A stretch of DNA of 64,000 nt. It comes from DATARR01 sp036376245 (GTDB lineage: Bacteria > Acidobacteriota > Thermoanaerobaculia > Multivoradales > UBA5704). Position 1 is the stretch's first letter; every line of letters starts with the position of its first letter. The notes beneath the pieces were generated by a model that saw nothing but the letters and a program-made list of their open reading frames with translations, ran no database searches and was not told where the DNA came from. Location: NCBI GenBank assembly GCA_036376245.1, contig DASVAS010000093.1, forward strand, positions 62,001 to 126,000, in the 5' to 3' direction. This document shows, piece by piece, positions 29,800 to 39,404 of this stretch. Position numbers and translations under genes: made by a program.

Positions 29800-30357
29800 T
29801 CAACCCGGCCCCCGCCGATAGAAGCTGATCGCGCTCTCCCCATACTTCCGCGTATCCACCCGCGTCAGCGAACCTGCTTCGATGGGCAGGTCGCGCCGCG
29901 AAGAGTGCTCCACCGCCACCTCCGCATCCTGGGCCAGGAGCGGCGCCACGGCCTGGATCAATTCGCCGTAGAGATTGAAGTTGTACGGCGGATCGGCGTA
30001 GACGAGGTCGAAGGGACCGGCGCCCTGCTCCACCAGACGCGACAGACCGGCGGGGAGGGTCAGACGGCTGATCGTCAGGAGGCGCTCTCCCAGGCGGGCG
30101 GCATTCGCTTCCAGGGTCTTCACGGCCCCGAGGGTCTCGTCCACGGCCAGGGCGGAGAGAGCTCCCCGGCCGATCGCCTCCAGGCCCACGACGCCGCTGC
30201 CCGCGAAGAGGTCGAGGACGCGGGCGCCTTCCAGCCGGTCCCTCCACATCGAGAACAGCGCTTCCCGGACGCGCCCCTCCGTGGGCCTCGCTCCGGGCGG
30301 GACGACTAGGCTGCGGCCGCGGAACTCTCCTCCGGTGACGCGGACCCCCGGCTTCAA
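29800..30357 (-). CDS. rsmD: 16S rRNA (guanine-N2)-methyltransferase RsmD
   Basis: Methylates G966 of 16S rRNA with S-adenosylmethionine. The 185-aa protein begins VRVTGGEFRGRSLVVPPG after a short lead, typical of RsmD, with the P-T-x-x-R-V-R-E-A-L-F-S motif next. The SAM motif is VLDLFAGSGVVGLEA, and the catalytic DPPY is in VYADPPYNF. The best start is a TTG (30357) that overlaps the stop of the upstream gene (TTGA). Confidence 0.93.
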   Translation of the reverse strand: MKPGVRVTGGEFRGRSLVVPPGARPTEGRVREALFSMWRDRLEGARVLDLFAGSGVVGLEAIGRGALSALAVDETLGAVKTLEANAARLGERLLTISRLTLPAGLSRLVEQGAGPFDLVYADPPYNFNLYGELIQAVAPLLAQDAEVAVEHSSRRDLPIEAGSLTRVDTRKYGESAISFYRRGPG

Positions 30358-31016
30358 CGGCCCCTCGAAACCAGCTCCGTGAAGTTCTGCCGCATGCTGT
30401 CGATGGGAACGAACACCTGAAGGGGCAGGTCGACGCCTTGAAGCTCCACGCCCTTTTTGTCCCCCGTGAAGGCCACGATGCGGAACAGGGCGCCGTCTCC
30501 GATCCGCTTCAGCACGTCTCCCGGACGGGGCTCGTACCCGACCGGCAGCTCCTGCTTTCCCTCCGCCTCCCGGAGAACCTGGACCTTCTCCTCCAGCTCC
30601 TCGGCGATGCGCACCACCCGCGAGAGGTTGAGCGGCAGCGGATCGTAGTGGCCGAACCGGTAGGTCCGCAGGGGCTGCCCCGGGAGTTGGAGCCGCAGCT
30701 CGCACTTCTCGATCCAGTTGCCCTCGACCCCTTTCTCCGGGTTGCGGTCCTGGGAAAGGTCCTCGCCCCCGAGACGGTTGAGGTAGGCGGTCAGCTCGTC
30801 CGGGCCCAGCTCGGCGAGGCCCATCCACTCGTGGCGGATGACGCCGTCCCGCAGGCGGATGGTGCCGTTCGCGAACAGGGTCAGCTCGCGCCGGGTGGTC
30901 TCCGTGAGGCAATCGAAGCGGAGGATCTCGGTCGAGCGGGGGTCCTCCTCCGCCCGCGCCGGAAGCCCGGCCAGAAGCAGCAGGACGGCGAGGGTCCATG
31001 CGGCGCGTCGGTTCAC
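30354..31016 (-). CDS. Secreted protein of unknown function
   Basis: I recognise no family. The 220-aa product starts at GTG 31016, preceded by GAGGAGAG, and opens with a clear Sec signal peptide (WTLAVLLLLAGLPARA). The mature part has a segment predicted to be beta-rich (REDLTLFANGTIRLRDG-like region), an acidic helical part and a C-terminal stretch (YEPRPGDVLKRIGDGALFRIVAF) that may be a small barrel. Two Cys occur (in RFDCLTE and EKCELRL). It is coupled by overlap to rsmD and follows VapC by 14 bp. Confidence 0.75.
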   Translation of the reverse strand: MNRRAAWTLAVLLLLAGLPARAEEDPRSTEILRFDCLTETTRRELTLFANGTIRLRDGVIRHEWMGLAELGPDELTAYLNRLGGEDLSQDRNPEKGVEGNWIEKCELRLQLPGQPLRTYRFGHYDPLPLNLSRVVRIAEELEEKVQVLREAEGKQELPVGYEPRPGDVLKRIGDGALFRIVAFTGDKKGVELQGVDLPLQVFVPIDSMRQNFTELVSRGR

Positions 31017-31030
31017 GGGATCTCTCTCCT

Positions 31031-31432
31031 CTAAATGGTCCAATTCTCCACAGCCACACTGAGGCCCTCAAAATGGCGAACGTTGGCCGTTACAAGAACG
31101 GCGCCTTCCCGCAGGGCCAGTGTAGCGAGGAGCAGGTCCATGTCCGATATGCTCTTGCCGGATTTGTGTCGTTCCGCCCATAGCTGAGCCGCCGTGCTCC
31201 AATCCTCAAAGCTCAGGTTGCAGCGCTGCCACGATGAGGTGATCTGTAGATAGATTCGCCTCAGCCTGTGGGCTCCCTTCAAATCAAGGTAACGGGTCAG
31301 TTCGTAGTGGGCAGGAGCGGCAAGGAGAAACGATGCACTTTCGGCGTTCGCTTCTTCCAAGCGATCAGCGACGGGTGCGATCCCTTTCAACAAGTAGTTG
31401 AGGGTATTGGTATCGAGAAGGAGTTTTCTCAC
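31031..31432 (-). CDS. vapC: VapC-family PIN-domain toxin
   Basis: Predicted RNase toxin of 133 aa. The acidic PIN active site is visible as Asp7 (LLLDTN), Glu44 (AHYELTR) and Asp97/Asp99 (SISDMDLLLA). The C-terminal LVTANVRHFEGL strand is typical. It overlaps the antitoxin gene by 4 bp (ATGA). Its RNA target is unknown. The pair sits inside an otherwise ordinary housekeeping transcription unit. Confidence 0.9.
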   Translation of the reverse strand: MRKLLLDTNTLNYLLKGIAPVADRLEEANAESASFLLAAPAHYELTRYLDLKGAHRLRRIYLQITSSWQRCNLSFEDWSTAAQLWAERHKSGKSISDMDLLLATLALREGAVLVTANVRHFEGLSVAVENWTI

Positions 31433-31695
31433 TCTTCTCCAGGGAGGCTGCTGAGAGTGAACGGATGGCTTTGACGGAACTTTTCAAAGTCCTCCAGGAT
31501 CTGCTCCTCTTCCGGCGTCCTCCGCAACTCGCGCAACTCGGACAACGCCGCCATCATGGATCTTCTCGATTCGTTCTCCACTGGACGGGCAGCCAGCACA
31601 ATCACTTCAGCCGGTCCAGACGGAAAATCCTCGGGAAGCCGGATTTCCAGTTGATGGTCTTCAGGAATCGTTACCTTCACCTTGTGAGCCTGCAC
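31429..31695 (-). CDS. vapB: Cognate antitoxin of VapC
   Basis: An 88-aa protein just upstream of and overlapping vapC. The N-terminal half (VKVTIPEDHQLEIRLPEDFP) looks like a short beta DNA-binding part, and the acidic helical C-terminus (TPEEEQILEDFEKFRQSHP) resembles regions that wrap PIN toxins. The start is GTG 31695 with a GGAGG 11 bp upstream. Assigned by position and architecture and not by a strong family signature. Confidence 0.78.
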   Translation of the reverse strand: MQAHKVKVTIPEDHQLEIRLPEDFPSGPAEVIVLAARPVENESRRSMMAALSELRELRRTPEEEQILEDFEKFRQSHPFTLSSLPGEE

Positions 31696-31727
31696 CTCTT
31701 GAGCCTCCTATCTATAAGCATACACCC

Positions 31728-34376
31728 TCAACCCGGCCCCCCTTCCGCCAGCCAGTCCAGAGCGTAGCGCAGCTCCCCCGTCTCGTCGATCCGGCCGTCC
31801 AGGCGGGCCCGCCGGGTGGCCTTCAGGGCCTCCCCGATCCGCGGCCCCCGCGCCACCCCAGCCGCCAGCAGGTCGGCGCCGCGGACGGCGAGCTTCAGCC
31901 CGCGCAGCTCGGTCAGGTAGCGGCGCACCCAGCAACGGATCGCGTCGTCGTCCCCGGCCATCAGGAGGAGCAGCTCTTCCCCGCTCAACGGCTCCAGCGC
32001 CTCGGCTACGTGGTGCGGCGGCGGATCCGGCCGTTCCTGGAGCGCGGCGCGGGCGGCGGCCAGGCGTCCCGGGAAACCGGTCAGCAGGCGACGGTCCTCG
32101 CCCGCCAGCATCAGGCGGTCGGCCAGCCGCGCCAGCTCCGCCTCTCCGAAGTCGCCCGCCAGGGCCATCAGGAGCAGCCGCCAGGCCTCGGCGGGCGGAT
32201 CGTCGATCCCCTCCAGGCGGTACCAGTCATGGGCCGCCCGCGCCTCGCGGATGCGCTCGCGGGCCGCGTCGTCCAGCTCCAGACGCGGGTCCAGCACCCG
32301 CAGCACGCCCAGCTCGGCCAGGCGCTCGATCCCCCGCAGGGCCAGGGCCGGATCGTCCAGGAGCAGCCGCAGCTCCTCGCGCAGCCGCGAGCCCGAGAGG
32401 TGGTCGAAGATCCCCTCGGCCAGCGCCACCTCGGCCAGGTGCAGGGTCTCGGGCGAGATCCGGAAGCCAAGCCGCAGCTCCAGACGCACGGCGCGCAGCA
32501 CCCGCGTCGGGTCGTCGATGAAGGAGAGGCTGTGAAGCACCCGCAGGATCCTGTCCTTGAGATCGCGCCGGCCGCCGAAGTAGTCGATCAGCTCGGGCAC
32601 GGGCTCGGGACCCAGCCGGATGGCCAGGGTGTTGATCGTGAAGTCGCGCCGGAAAAGGTCCTGCCGCAGGATGGAGGTCTGGACCTCCGGCAGCGCCGCC
32701 GGGGCGCGGTAGAACTCGCTGCGCGCCGTGGCCACGTCGATGTGGAAGCCCTCGCGGTCCACCACCACGGCGGTGAGGAAGGCCCGGTGCGCCCGCACCC
32801 GCCCGCCCACGGCCTCCGCCAGACGCTCGGCGAATGCTATGCCGTCCCCCTCCACCACCAGGTCCAGGTCGCGGTTCTCGCGCTCCAGGAGCAGGTCGCG
32901 CACGAAGCCGCCCACCAGGTAGACCGGGACGTCCAGCTCCCGCGAGACGGCGGCGAGGGTCTCGATCCGCGAGCGGATGGACGCCGGCAGCCGCTTCTCC
33001 AGGACGCGCCCGATCTTCTCCCGCTTCTCCCGCAGGTGCTCGGACCGGCGGTCGATCCGCTGATCGAGGGCCGAGAGCTCGCCGTGCAAATGACGGAGGA
33101 GCTGCATGCGGGTGATGAGGCCCTGAGGCCGGCCCGCCGCGGGATCCCCCACCAGCACGAAGCGCGGGTGGCGGCTCAGCATGATCTCCCGCACCTCCTC
33201 GGACGGCGCCTCGGGAGACACCCACAGGAGCTCCGGCGACATCACCGTCCCGACCGGCCGCGCGCCCAGGCCGTGCTGGAGCGCGGCGTCCAGGATCTGC
33301 CGCGAGACCGTGCCCACGACCCGCCCGTCCTTCTCCACCGGCGCGGCGTTGATGCGCCGAGTATTGAGCCCGGCCTTGACCTCGTCGATGGAGAGGCCGG
33401 CGGATGGGATGTAGAAGGGCGGGAGCATCAGGTCTCCCGCGCGCGCCGCCGGCGGCAGGGCCTCCGCCAGGAACGCCAGCAGCCGCTCCCGGACTTCGAG
33501 CAGGGTGGCGTCCCTGATCCGCGCCGACGCGGCGGTGGCGTGGCCGCCGCCCCCGGCGAAGCTCTCCAGGGCCTCGCCGAGATCGAACCCCTCCAGGACG
33601 CCGCGGGCGATCAGCGTCACGCGGTCTCCCTCGCCGAACAGGGCGAAGAGCAGCGGCAGCTCGAAGATCTCCAGGCAGCGGGAAACCAGCGGCGCCAGCT
33701 CCTCCAGGTAGGCCCCCAGCTCGACCTCCACGATGCCGACCCGGTGCCCCCGGACGCGGTGCACCTCCAGCCGGCGCGTCATGCGGTGCAGTACGTCCAG
33801 GCGGTCGGGATCGAGCGGGCGCATCACCGAGCCGCGCACCGCTTCGAGGTCGCCGCCGCGCTCCAGCAGCCAGGCCGCGGCCCGCAGGTCGCGCGGGCTG
33901 GTCGTCATGTAGGTCAGGGAGCCCGTGTCCTCGTAGATCCCCATCAGCAGCAGCCCGGCCTCTTCGGACGAACAGGAGAGGCCGCGCCGCTGAAACTCCT
34001 CGACCATGAGCGTCGATGTGGAGCCGACCTCCGGATCGACGATCCCGCCCGCGACCGCCAGGTCGGCGGCGGAGTCCGGGTGATGGTCGTAGGCCCAGAC
34101 CTCGATACCCGGGTTGGCCTCCAGCCACTCGGCCAGCACGCCGATCCGCTCGCGCTGGCGGATGTCGCACAGGATCAGGCGCGTGACCGCGGCGGGATCG
34201 ACATCCTTCTGCCGCAGCTCGGGGACCTCGATCCCCCGCGCCTCGATGGCCCGGCGCAGCGAGCCCTCGCGGGAGCCCGGGAAGAACAGCCGCGCCTCGG
34301 GATGGAGCCGCCGCGCGGCCATCATGGCCGCGAAGCCGTCGAAGTCGGCCCCGACGTGGGTGGCGATCAGCTCCAT
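31728..34376 (-). CDS. cca: tRNA nucleotidyltransferase fused to DHH phosphoesterase and CBS domains
   Basis: An 882-aa three-part protein. Residues ~1-310 are a DHH/DHHA1 phosphoesterase (GADFDGFAAM near the start, DHHPDS near residue 98, GGGGHATAASA). Residues ~320-440 carry two CBS domains. The C-terminal half is a class II nucleotidyltransferase of the CCA-adding/poly(A) polymerase type (VGGFVRDLLL, then DLDLVVEGDG; downstream RRDFTINTLAIR). Similar fusions in other phyla are often A-adding or CCA-adding tRNA enzymes; which activity this one has cannot be told. The encoded CCA of the tRNA-Leu suggests a repair role at least for that tRNA. The ATG at 34376 begins the DHH domain directly. 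Confidence 0.9.
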   Translation of the reverse strand: MELIATHVGADFDGFAAMMAARRLHPEARLFFPGSREGSLRRAIEARGIEVPELRQKDVDPAAVTRLILCDIRQRERIGVLAEWLEANPGIEVWAYDHHPDSAADLAVAGGIVDPEVGSTSTLMVEEFQRRGLSCSSEEAGLLLMGIYEDTGSLTYMTTSPRDLRAAAWLLERGGDLEAVRGSVMRPLDPDRLDVLHRMTRRLEVHRVRGHRVGIVEVELGAYLEELAPLVSRCLEIFELPLLFALFGEGDRVTLIARGVLEGFDLGEALESFAGGGGHATAASARIRDATLLEVRERLLAFLAEALPPAARAGDLMLPPFYIPSAGLSIDEVKAGLNTRRINAAPVEKDGRVVGTVSRQILDAALQHGLGARPVGTVMSPELLWVSPEAPSEEVREIMLSRHPRFVLVGDPAAGRPQGLITRMQLLRHLHGELSALDQRIDRRSEHLREKREKIGRVLEKRLPASIRSRIETLAAVSRELDVPVYLVGGFVRDLLLERENRDLDLVVEGDGIAFAERLAEAVGGRVRAHRAFLTAVVVDREGFHIDVATARSEFYRAPAALPEVQTSILRQDLFRRDFTINTLAIRLGPEPVPELIDYFGGRRDLKDRILRVLHSLSFIDDPTRVLRAVRLELRLGFRISPETLHLAEVALAEGIFDHLSGSRLREELRLLLDDPALALRGIERLAELGVLRVLDPRLELDDAARERIREARAAHDWYRLEGIDDPPAEAWRLLLMALAGDFGEAELARLADRLMLAGEDRRLLTGFPGRLAAARAALQERPDPPPHHVAEALEPLSGEELLLLMAGDDDAIRCWVRRYLTELRGLKLAVRGADLLAAGVARGPRIGEALKATRRARLDGRIDETGELRYALDWLAEGGPG

Positions 34377-34593
34377 GGAGCGGGATTGTATCGCCCGGCG
34401 GAACCCTCTCTCAGACTCCCCGCACTCTCTTTAGCAAAGAGAGATGACGCCTCACCTCCTGACTGAGCTCAGGGAATCCGGGCCGCAAAACGCGGCGCGG
34501 GCCCCTCCCCGGGGCCCACCTGCCCGCGGCCTTTCCCTTCCTCTCCCAGCAATCCAAGGTTCAACACGATATCTACAAAAATAAAGGATCAAA
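34377..34593. other. Divergent intergenic region between cca and the RND cassette
   Basis: No gene seen. Two perfect hairpins are present: CTCTCTTT/AAAGAGAG at 34425-34443 and GGGCCCC/GGGGCCC at 34499-34517. The right end turns A/T rich (34560-34590) just before the adaptor gene and includes a weak ribosome site AAGGATC. The hairpins may act on leader RNAs but I cannot assign a role. Confidence 0.5.
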
Positions 34594-35886
34594 ATGAACA
34601 CTCATCAGGAGATCCGCAGCACATCAGGTCCCCGATGGTCCATAGCCGTCCTCGCGGTGGCCCTCCTCCTCAGCGTCCTGCTGGGATGGCTTCTGCGACG
34701 CCCCGCGGCGACCGCCGAGCCGTCCGGCGAGAGGCCGGCGGCGGACCGGGCGACGAGCGACGCGGTGGCCCGCGTGGACGCGTTCCGGGTCCGGCGGGCC
34801 GGGCTCTCGCTGCGCGCCGAGGCCACGGGCTATCTGGAGCCATGGAAGAAGGTCGAGGTGAGGTCCGAGGCTTCCGGCCGCGTGGTCGCGCGGCAGGTTG
34901 AGGAAGGCGGTCGCGTCGGGGCCGGCGACCTCCTGGTGCGGCTCGACGACCGGGACCGCGTCCTGGAGCTCGCGGAAGCGCGGGCCGAATGGCTGCGCAT
35001 CCAGGCCGGCTGGGCCCTGGATTTCGGCAGGAACGACGAGCCCCGGGCCGCTGCCGCTTCCAGCCCGCTGCCCGCCGGCGGCGAGGAGGAGCTCCGGCGC
35101 GCCGAGCGCCTGTTGCGCGAGGGGGTGATCTCCAGGCAGGAGCTGGACGAGACGCGGCGGCGCCTGGAGGCCGCGCGCATCCTCTCCGGCGAGCAGCGCG
35201 GGGAGATCCGCGCCGCCAGCACCGGCCTGGCCCAGGCCGAGCAGAAGGTCGAGCGGGCGCGCCTGGCCCTGGAACGCACGCGGATCCTGGCGCCGTTCGC
35301 CGGCCGGATCGCCGATCTCGCGGTGGAATCCGGACAGCACGTCACCCCCGGCGACCCGCTCCTGACCCTGATGCAGGACGACCGTCTGAAGGTCGACGTC
35401 GGGGTCCTGGAAGCGGACATCGTCCGGGTGCGCGAGGGAGGCCCGGCACGGGTGCGCATCCCTTCGGCCGACGGGCTGGAGCTTCAGGGCACGGTCTACA
35501 CGGTCAACCCGAAGGTCGAGCCGGGAACCGGGACCGGCCGGGTGACGGTGGCGATCCCGAACCCGCGGGGCCTGCTCCTCGCCGGTCTGTTCGCCACGGT
35601 GGAGCTCGAAGTGGGACGGCTGGCGGACCGGCTCCTGGTGCCGGCCGCGGCCCTGCTGGAGCGCCAGGGACGGACGCTGGTCTTCCGCATCGAGAACGGG
35701 CGCGCCCTCTGGACCTGGGTGAAGACCGGAGCGCGCTCGGGCGACCTGGTGGAGATCGTCGAGGGGTTGTCGGAAGGGGACGTGATCGCCATCGGGGGCC
35801 ACTTCGCGCTGGCGCACGAGGCGCCGGTCGAGGCGGTGCTCACCGCGGCGGTCCCCGGCGCGGCGGCGAAAGGAGCCCGTCCATGA
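34594..35886 (+). CDS. RND efflux periplasmic adaptor (HlyD/MFP family)
   Basis: Membrane-fusion protein linking an inner-membrane RND permease to an outer-membrane channel; 430 aa. One N-terminal transmembrane helix lies at about residues 15-36 (WSIAVLAVALLLSVLLGWLL). The split lipoyl domain is visible as VEVRSEASGRVVARQVEEGGRVGAGDLLVRLDD and LERTRILAPFAGRIADLAVESGQHVTPGDPLLTL (read as two halves), with a charged coiled-coil hairpin between. A beta-barrel follows. It overlaps the permease gene by 4 bp. No TolC-like gene is in the window. Confidence 0.92.
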   Translation: MNTHQEIRSTSGPRWSIAVLAVALLLSVLLGWLLRRPAATAEPSGERPAADRATSDAVARVDAFRVRRAGLSLRAEATGYLEPWKKVEVRSEASGRVVARQVEEGGRVGAGDLLVRLDDRDRVLELAEARAEWLRIQAGWALDFGRNDEPRAAAASSPLPAGGEEELRRAERLLREGVISRQELDETRRRLEAARILSGEQRGEIRAASTGLAQAEQKVERARLALERTRILAPFAGRIADLAVESGQHVTPGDPLLTLMQDDRLKVDVGVLEADIVRVREGGPARVRIPSADGLELQGTVYTVNPKVEPGTGTGRVTVAIPNPRGLLLAGLFATVELEVGRLADRLLVPAAALLERQGRTLVFRIENGRALWTWVKTGARSGDLVEIVEGLSEGDVIAIGGHFALAHEAPVEAVLTAAVPGAAAKGARP

Positions 35887-38800
35887 TGGCGACGTGGATC
35901 GGATTCCTCCTGCGCCGTCCCGTGGCCGTGGCGGCGTTCTACCTGCTGGCCGGCGCCCTGGCGGTGGTCGCCGCCATGCGTCTGCCGGTCGCCCTGCTGC
36001 CCTCGCTGCGCTATCCGGCGCTCGTGGTGTGGACGGCCTACCCGGACGTAGCCCCCGAGCAGGTCGAGAGGGCCGTGACGGAGCCCGTCGAACAGGCGGT
36101 GGCGGGCACCGCCGGACTGGCGAAGATGACCAGCCGCAGCCAGCTCGGCGGCAGCCTGGTGCGACTGGACTTCGGCTGGAACACGGACATGGACTTCGCG
36201 GCCCTGGAGGCGCGCGAGAAGCTGGACCGCCTGGCCGGCCTGTTGCCGGACCACGCCGAGCGGCCCCTGGTGCTGCGGGTGGATCCGAGCGACCGGCCCA
36301 TCCTGGTGGTGGCCGTCGCCGCGTCGAGCCCCGAGCCGCGCGGCGCCCCCTCGGCCGCGGACCTGCTGCGGGTCAAGCAGGCGGCCCGCGACGTGGTGGC
36401 GCGGCGGCTGGAACAGCTCGACGGCGTGGCCCGGGTGCGGGTCACCGGCGGCTGGGAGCCGGAAGTGCAGGTGCTCGTCTCCCCCGAGAGGGCCACGGCC
36501 TACGGCGTGGATCTCGAAGGCATCTCGCGCTCCTTGCGGGAAGCCAACGTCGCGCTCTCGGGAGGCGTGGTGCGGCGCGGCACCTTCCGCTACGCCGTGG
36601 AGGTGAGCGGCGAGCTCCATGACGCCCAAGAGGTGGCCGGGACCGTGGTCTCGGAACCTGGCCGCGCTCCGGTGCGCCTGCGGGAGGTGGCGACGGTGCG
36701 GGACGGGATCGCGCCGCGCCGCGGCCTGGTGCGGCTCGACGGCAGGGAGACGCTGCTGCTGCTGGTCGAGCGGCGGCCGGACGCCAACACCGTCGAGACC
36801 GCCGGCGCGGCCCGGCAAGCCCTCGCGGAGCTGCGCTCGCAACTGCCCGGGCTCCACCTCGACGTCGTGGTGGACGAGAGCGTGTTCATCGAAGACGCCC
36901 TCTCCGGCGTCCTCGGGGCGTTGACCGGCGGCGCGGTGCTGACGGTGGCGGTGCTGCTCGTCTTCCTGCGCCGGCCGCGCGCCCTCGCCGCGGTCGCCAT
37001 CGCCGTGCCGCTGTCCCTCGCCCTGACGCTGGTGCTGTTCGATCTGCTGTCCCTGACCCTCAACCTGATCTCCCTTTCCGGCCTCGCGCTCGGCGTGAGC
37101 CTGCTGCTCGACAACGCCACCGTGGTGGTGGAGAACATCGCCCGCCTGCGCGAGCGGGGGCTCGAAGCCATGGAGGCCGCCCGCGCCGGCGCCGCCGAGG
37201 TCGCCGGGGCCATCACCGCGAGCACGCTGACGACGCTGGCGGTGTTCCTGCCCATCACTCTGGTGGAAGGCCTGGCGGGCCGGCTGTTCCGCGACCAGTC
37301 GCTGGCCATCGTCTGCTCGGTCGGCTCGTCGCTCTTCGTGGCCCTGACGGCGGTGCCGCTGATCGCCGCCCGCGACCGTTCGGGCGCCCTGGACTTCGCC
37401 GGCAAGGCGGGAGGTTTCTGGCTCGGCCTCTACGAACGGGCCCTGGAGGTCTGCCTGCGAAGGCGCCGCGCCGTCCTCGCGGGCACGGCCCTCCTGCTCG
37501 CGGCCACCGGCTGGCTCGCGTTCAGCCTGCCCCGGGAGACCGTGCCGCAGGCCGATGAAGGCCGGGTCGTCGCGAGCCTCGCCCTGCCGCCCGACGCCGA
37601 CCTCCCCCTCGTGGAGGAGAGGGCGCGCCGGATCGAAAGCGCCGCGTCCGGCTGGCCGGAGGTGCGCCGGGTCCTGGCCGATCTCGGCGAGCGCGACGAC
37701 GCCCGGCTGGACCTCGATCCAAGACCGCTCTACGAAGGAGAGCTGACCCTGGTGCTGGATCCCGAGACGCCGGCGGCCGCCGTCCTCGATCGGCTGGCCA
37801 GGCTTCCCCTGCCGCCGGACACGACGATGGAGGGGCGGGCGGTGCGGCCCCAGCTCGAATCGCTCCTCGTCTCCGACGCGGCGGACCTGCTGATCGACCT
37901 GGTCGCCGAGGTCCGGAGCGAAGCCGGACCGGCGATCACTCCCCTCCTGACCAGGCTGCGCGACCGGCCCGAGCTGATCAACGTCGCCCTCGCCGACCCG
38001 GAGGGGGTGCCGGCCTACCGGCTGACCCTGGACCGCGACGCCGTGGCCCGCTTCGGCGCCCGGCCGGCGACGCTGGAGACCTATCTGGAGGCGGCGGCGC
38101 GCGGGCGCGAGGCCACCCGCCTGCGGGCGGTGAACGACGACGTCCCGGTGGTCCTTCACGCCGAGGCCGTGGACTCCATCGAGAGCCTGCTCGGCGAACG
38201 CATGCCGGCCGGGGACGCCCTGCTCCCCCTCTCCACGTTCGTGCGCGCCGAGCCGGTCCGCCTGCCCTCCGTGCTGCTGCGCGGCGATCAGGCGCCGGTG
38301 GTGCGGCTCACCGCCGACGTGGCCCCGGGCTCCACCCTCCAGGCGGCCGTGCAGGCGGTGCGCTCGGAGCTCGACGCCAACCTGCCGGCCTCGGTGCAGG
38401 GCCGGGTCGGCGGCGCCGACGAGGCGTTCCGGGAGAGCCTCGCGGCGCTGGGCAAGACGCTGCTGCTCTCGGTGCTGCTGGTGTACCTGATCCTCGCCGC
38501 GCAGTTCGAGAGCCTGCTGCAACCCCTCGTCATCCTCTCGGCCGTGCCCCTGGCCGCCACGGGCGTCGTCGCGGCCCTGGCCCTCACCGGCCAGAGCTGG
38601 AACCTGATGAGCCTGACCGCCTGCGTCGTCGTCGTCGGCATCGTGGACAACGACGCCATCGTCAAGGTCGATTTCATCAATCAGCGGCGGCGCGCCGGGC
38701 TGCCCATCCTCGACGCCATCCGCGAAGCCGGACGGGACCGCTTCCGCCCCATCGTCATGAACACGCTCACCACCGTGCTCGGCCTCGTCCCCATGGCCTT

Positions 38801-38972
38801 CGGGCTGGGCCGCGGCGGCAACCTGCAGGCGCCGCTGGCCATCACCATCGTCGGCGGCCTGCTCAGCGCCACCTTTCTCACCCTGGTCGTGGTGCCCGTC
38901 GTGTACCTCCTCGTGGACGGCCTGCCGGGCCGTCTGGCGCCGCGCCGGGACGTGCCGGGAGGTGCCGCATGA
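35883..38972 (+). CDS. RND-family efflux permease
   Basis: Proton-driven inner-membrane transporter of 1029 aa with the RND pattern: one helix, a large periplasmic loop, six helices, a second loop and five helices. Typical signatures include the N-terminal LLRRPVAVAAFYLLAGALAVVA, LLPSLRYPALVVWTAYPDVAPEQVE (first residues of the pore domain) and the LTTVLGLVPMAFGLG C-terminal motif. In helix 4 the usual Asp-Asp pair reads Asp-Asn (LLLDNATVVVEN), so proton coupling may differ from AcrB. The ATG 35883 overlaps the adaptor stop. Substrate unknown. Confidence 0.93.
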   Translation: MMATWIGFLLRRPVAVAAFYLLAGALAVVAAMRLPVALLPSLRYPALVVWTAYPDVAPEQVERAVTEPVEQAVAGTAGLAKMTSRSQLGGSLVRLDFGWNTDMDFAALEAREKLDRLAGLLPDHAERPLVLRVDPSDRPILVVAVAASSPEPRGAPSAADLLRVKQAARDVVARRLEQLDGVARVRVTGGWEPEVQVLVSPERATAYGVDLEGISRSLREANVALSGGVVRRGTFRYAVEVSGELHDAQEVAGTVVSEPGRAPVRLREVATVRDGIAPRRGLVRLDGRETLLLLVERRPDANTVETAGAARQALAELRSQLPGLHLDVVVDESVFIEDALSGVLGALTGGAVLTVAVLLVFLRRPRALAAVAIAVPLSLALTLVLFDLLSLTLNLISLSGLALGVSLLLDNATVVVENIARLRERGLEAMEAARAGAAEVAGAITASTLTTLAVFLPITLVEGLAGRLFRDQSLAIVCSVGSSLFVALTAVPLIAARDRSGALDFAGKAGGFWLGLYERALEVCLRRRRAVLAGTALLLAATGWLAFSLPRETVPQADEGRVVASLALPPDADLPLVEERARRIESAASGWPEVRRVLADLGERDDARLDLDPRPLYEGELTLVLDPETPAAAVLDRLARLPLPPDTTMEGRAVRPQLESLLVSDAADLLIDLVAEVRSEAGPAITPLLTRLRDRPELINVALADPEGVPAYRLTLDRDAVARFGARPATLETYLEAAARGREATRLRAVNDDVPVVLHAEAVDSIESLLGERMPAGDALLPLSTFVRAEPVRLPSVLLRGDQAPVVRLTADVAPGSTLQAAVQAVRSELDANLPASVQGRVGGADEAFRESLAALGKTLLLSVLLVYLILAAQFESLLQPLVILSAVPLAATGVVAALALTGQSWNLMSLTACVVVVGIVDNDAIVKVDFINQRRRAGLPILDAIREAGRDRFRPIVMNTLTTVLGLVPMAFGLGRGGNLQAPLAITIVGGLLSATFLTLVVVPVVYLLVDGLPGRLAPRRDVPGGAA

Positions 38973-39400
38973 ACCGCGCGGTGACGGCGGAACGGGACAT
39001 CCGGCTGGTCGAGAAACAGGAACGCATCGCCCGCGAGCTGGAGCGCTTCCAGGCCGAAGCGAGGCCCGAAACCGAGGGCATGGCGCGCGAAGTGGCCGAC
39101 GTCCTGCGATCGATCCACGATCACCTTTTCGATCCGCGGCTCAACGTGGCCTCGGTCAAGGCGTGGTGCGCCATCCGCAACAACAACATCTCGAGCCGGT
39201 TCCGCTGGGCCGTGGGCCTCGGCATCCGGGAGTACATCGAGGGGTTGCGCCTGGAAGCGGCGGCCCAGTTGCTGCGGGAAGGCGACCTGGAGGTCTATCT
39301 GGTGGCCATGGCCGTGGGCTACGACCACCAGGAGACGTTCTGCCGGGCGTTCCAGAGGCGGCTCGGCCGGCCCCCTTCGGAATACCGGCTGACTACGTAA
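38969..39400 (+). CDS. Minimal AraC-type DNA-binding regulator
   Basis: A 143-aa protein that is essentially only an AraC/XylS double helix-turn-helix, without a sensor domain. The C-terminal half shows IREYIEGLRLEAAAQLLREGDLEVYLVAMAVGY and ETFCRAFQRRLGRPPSEYR, the standard second HTH. The N-terminus is a charged helix. It overlaps the permease gene by 4 bp (ATGA), so it is made with the pump and probably regulates this cassette. A 13-bp direct repeat array starts 5 bp after its stop codon. Confidence 0.88.
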   Translation: MNRAVTAERDIRLVEKQERIARELERFQAEARPETEGMAREVADVLRSIHDHLFDPRLNVASVKAWCAIRNNNISSRFRWAVGLGIREYIEGLRLEAAAQLLREGDLEVYLVAMAVGYDHQETFCRAFQRRLGRPPSEYRLTT

Positions 39401-39404
39401 GGAA

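Noticed and set aside
35496..38522. A 1008-codon minus-strand open frame opposite the first RND permease
   Set aside because: Shadow; low-complexity Gln/His/Arg-rich composition and no ribosome site.
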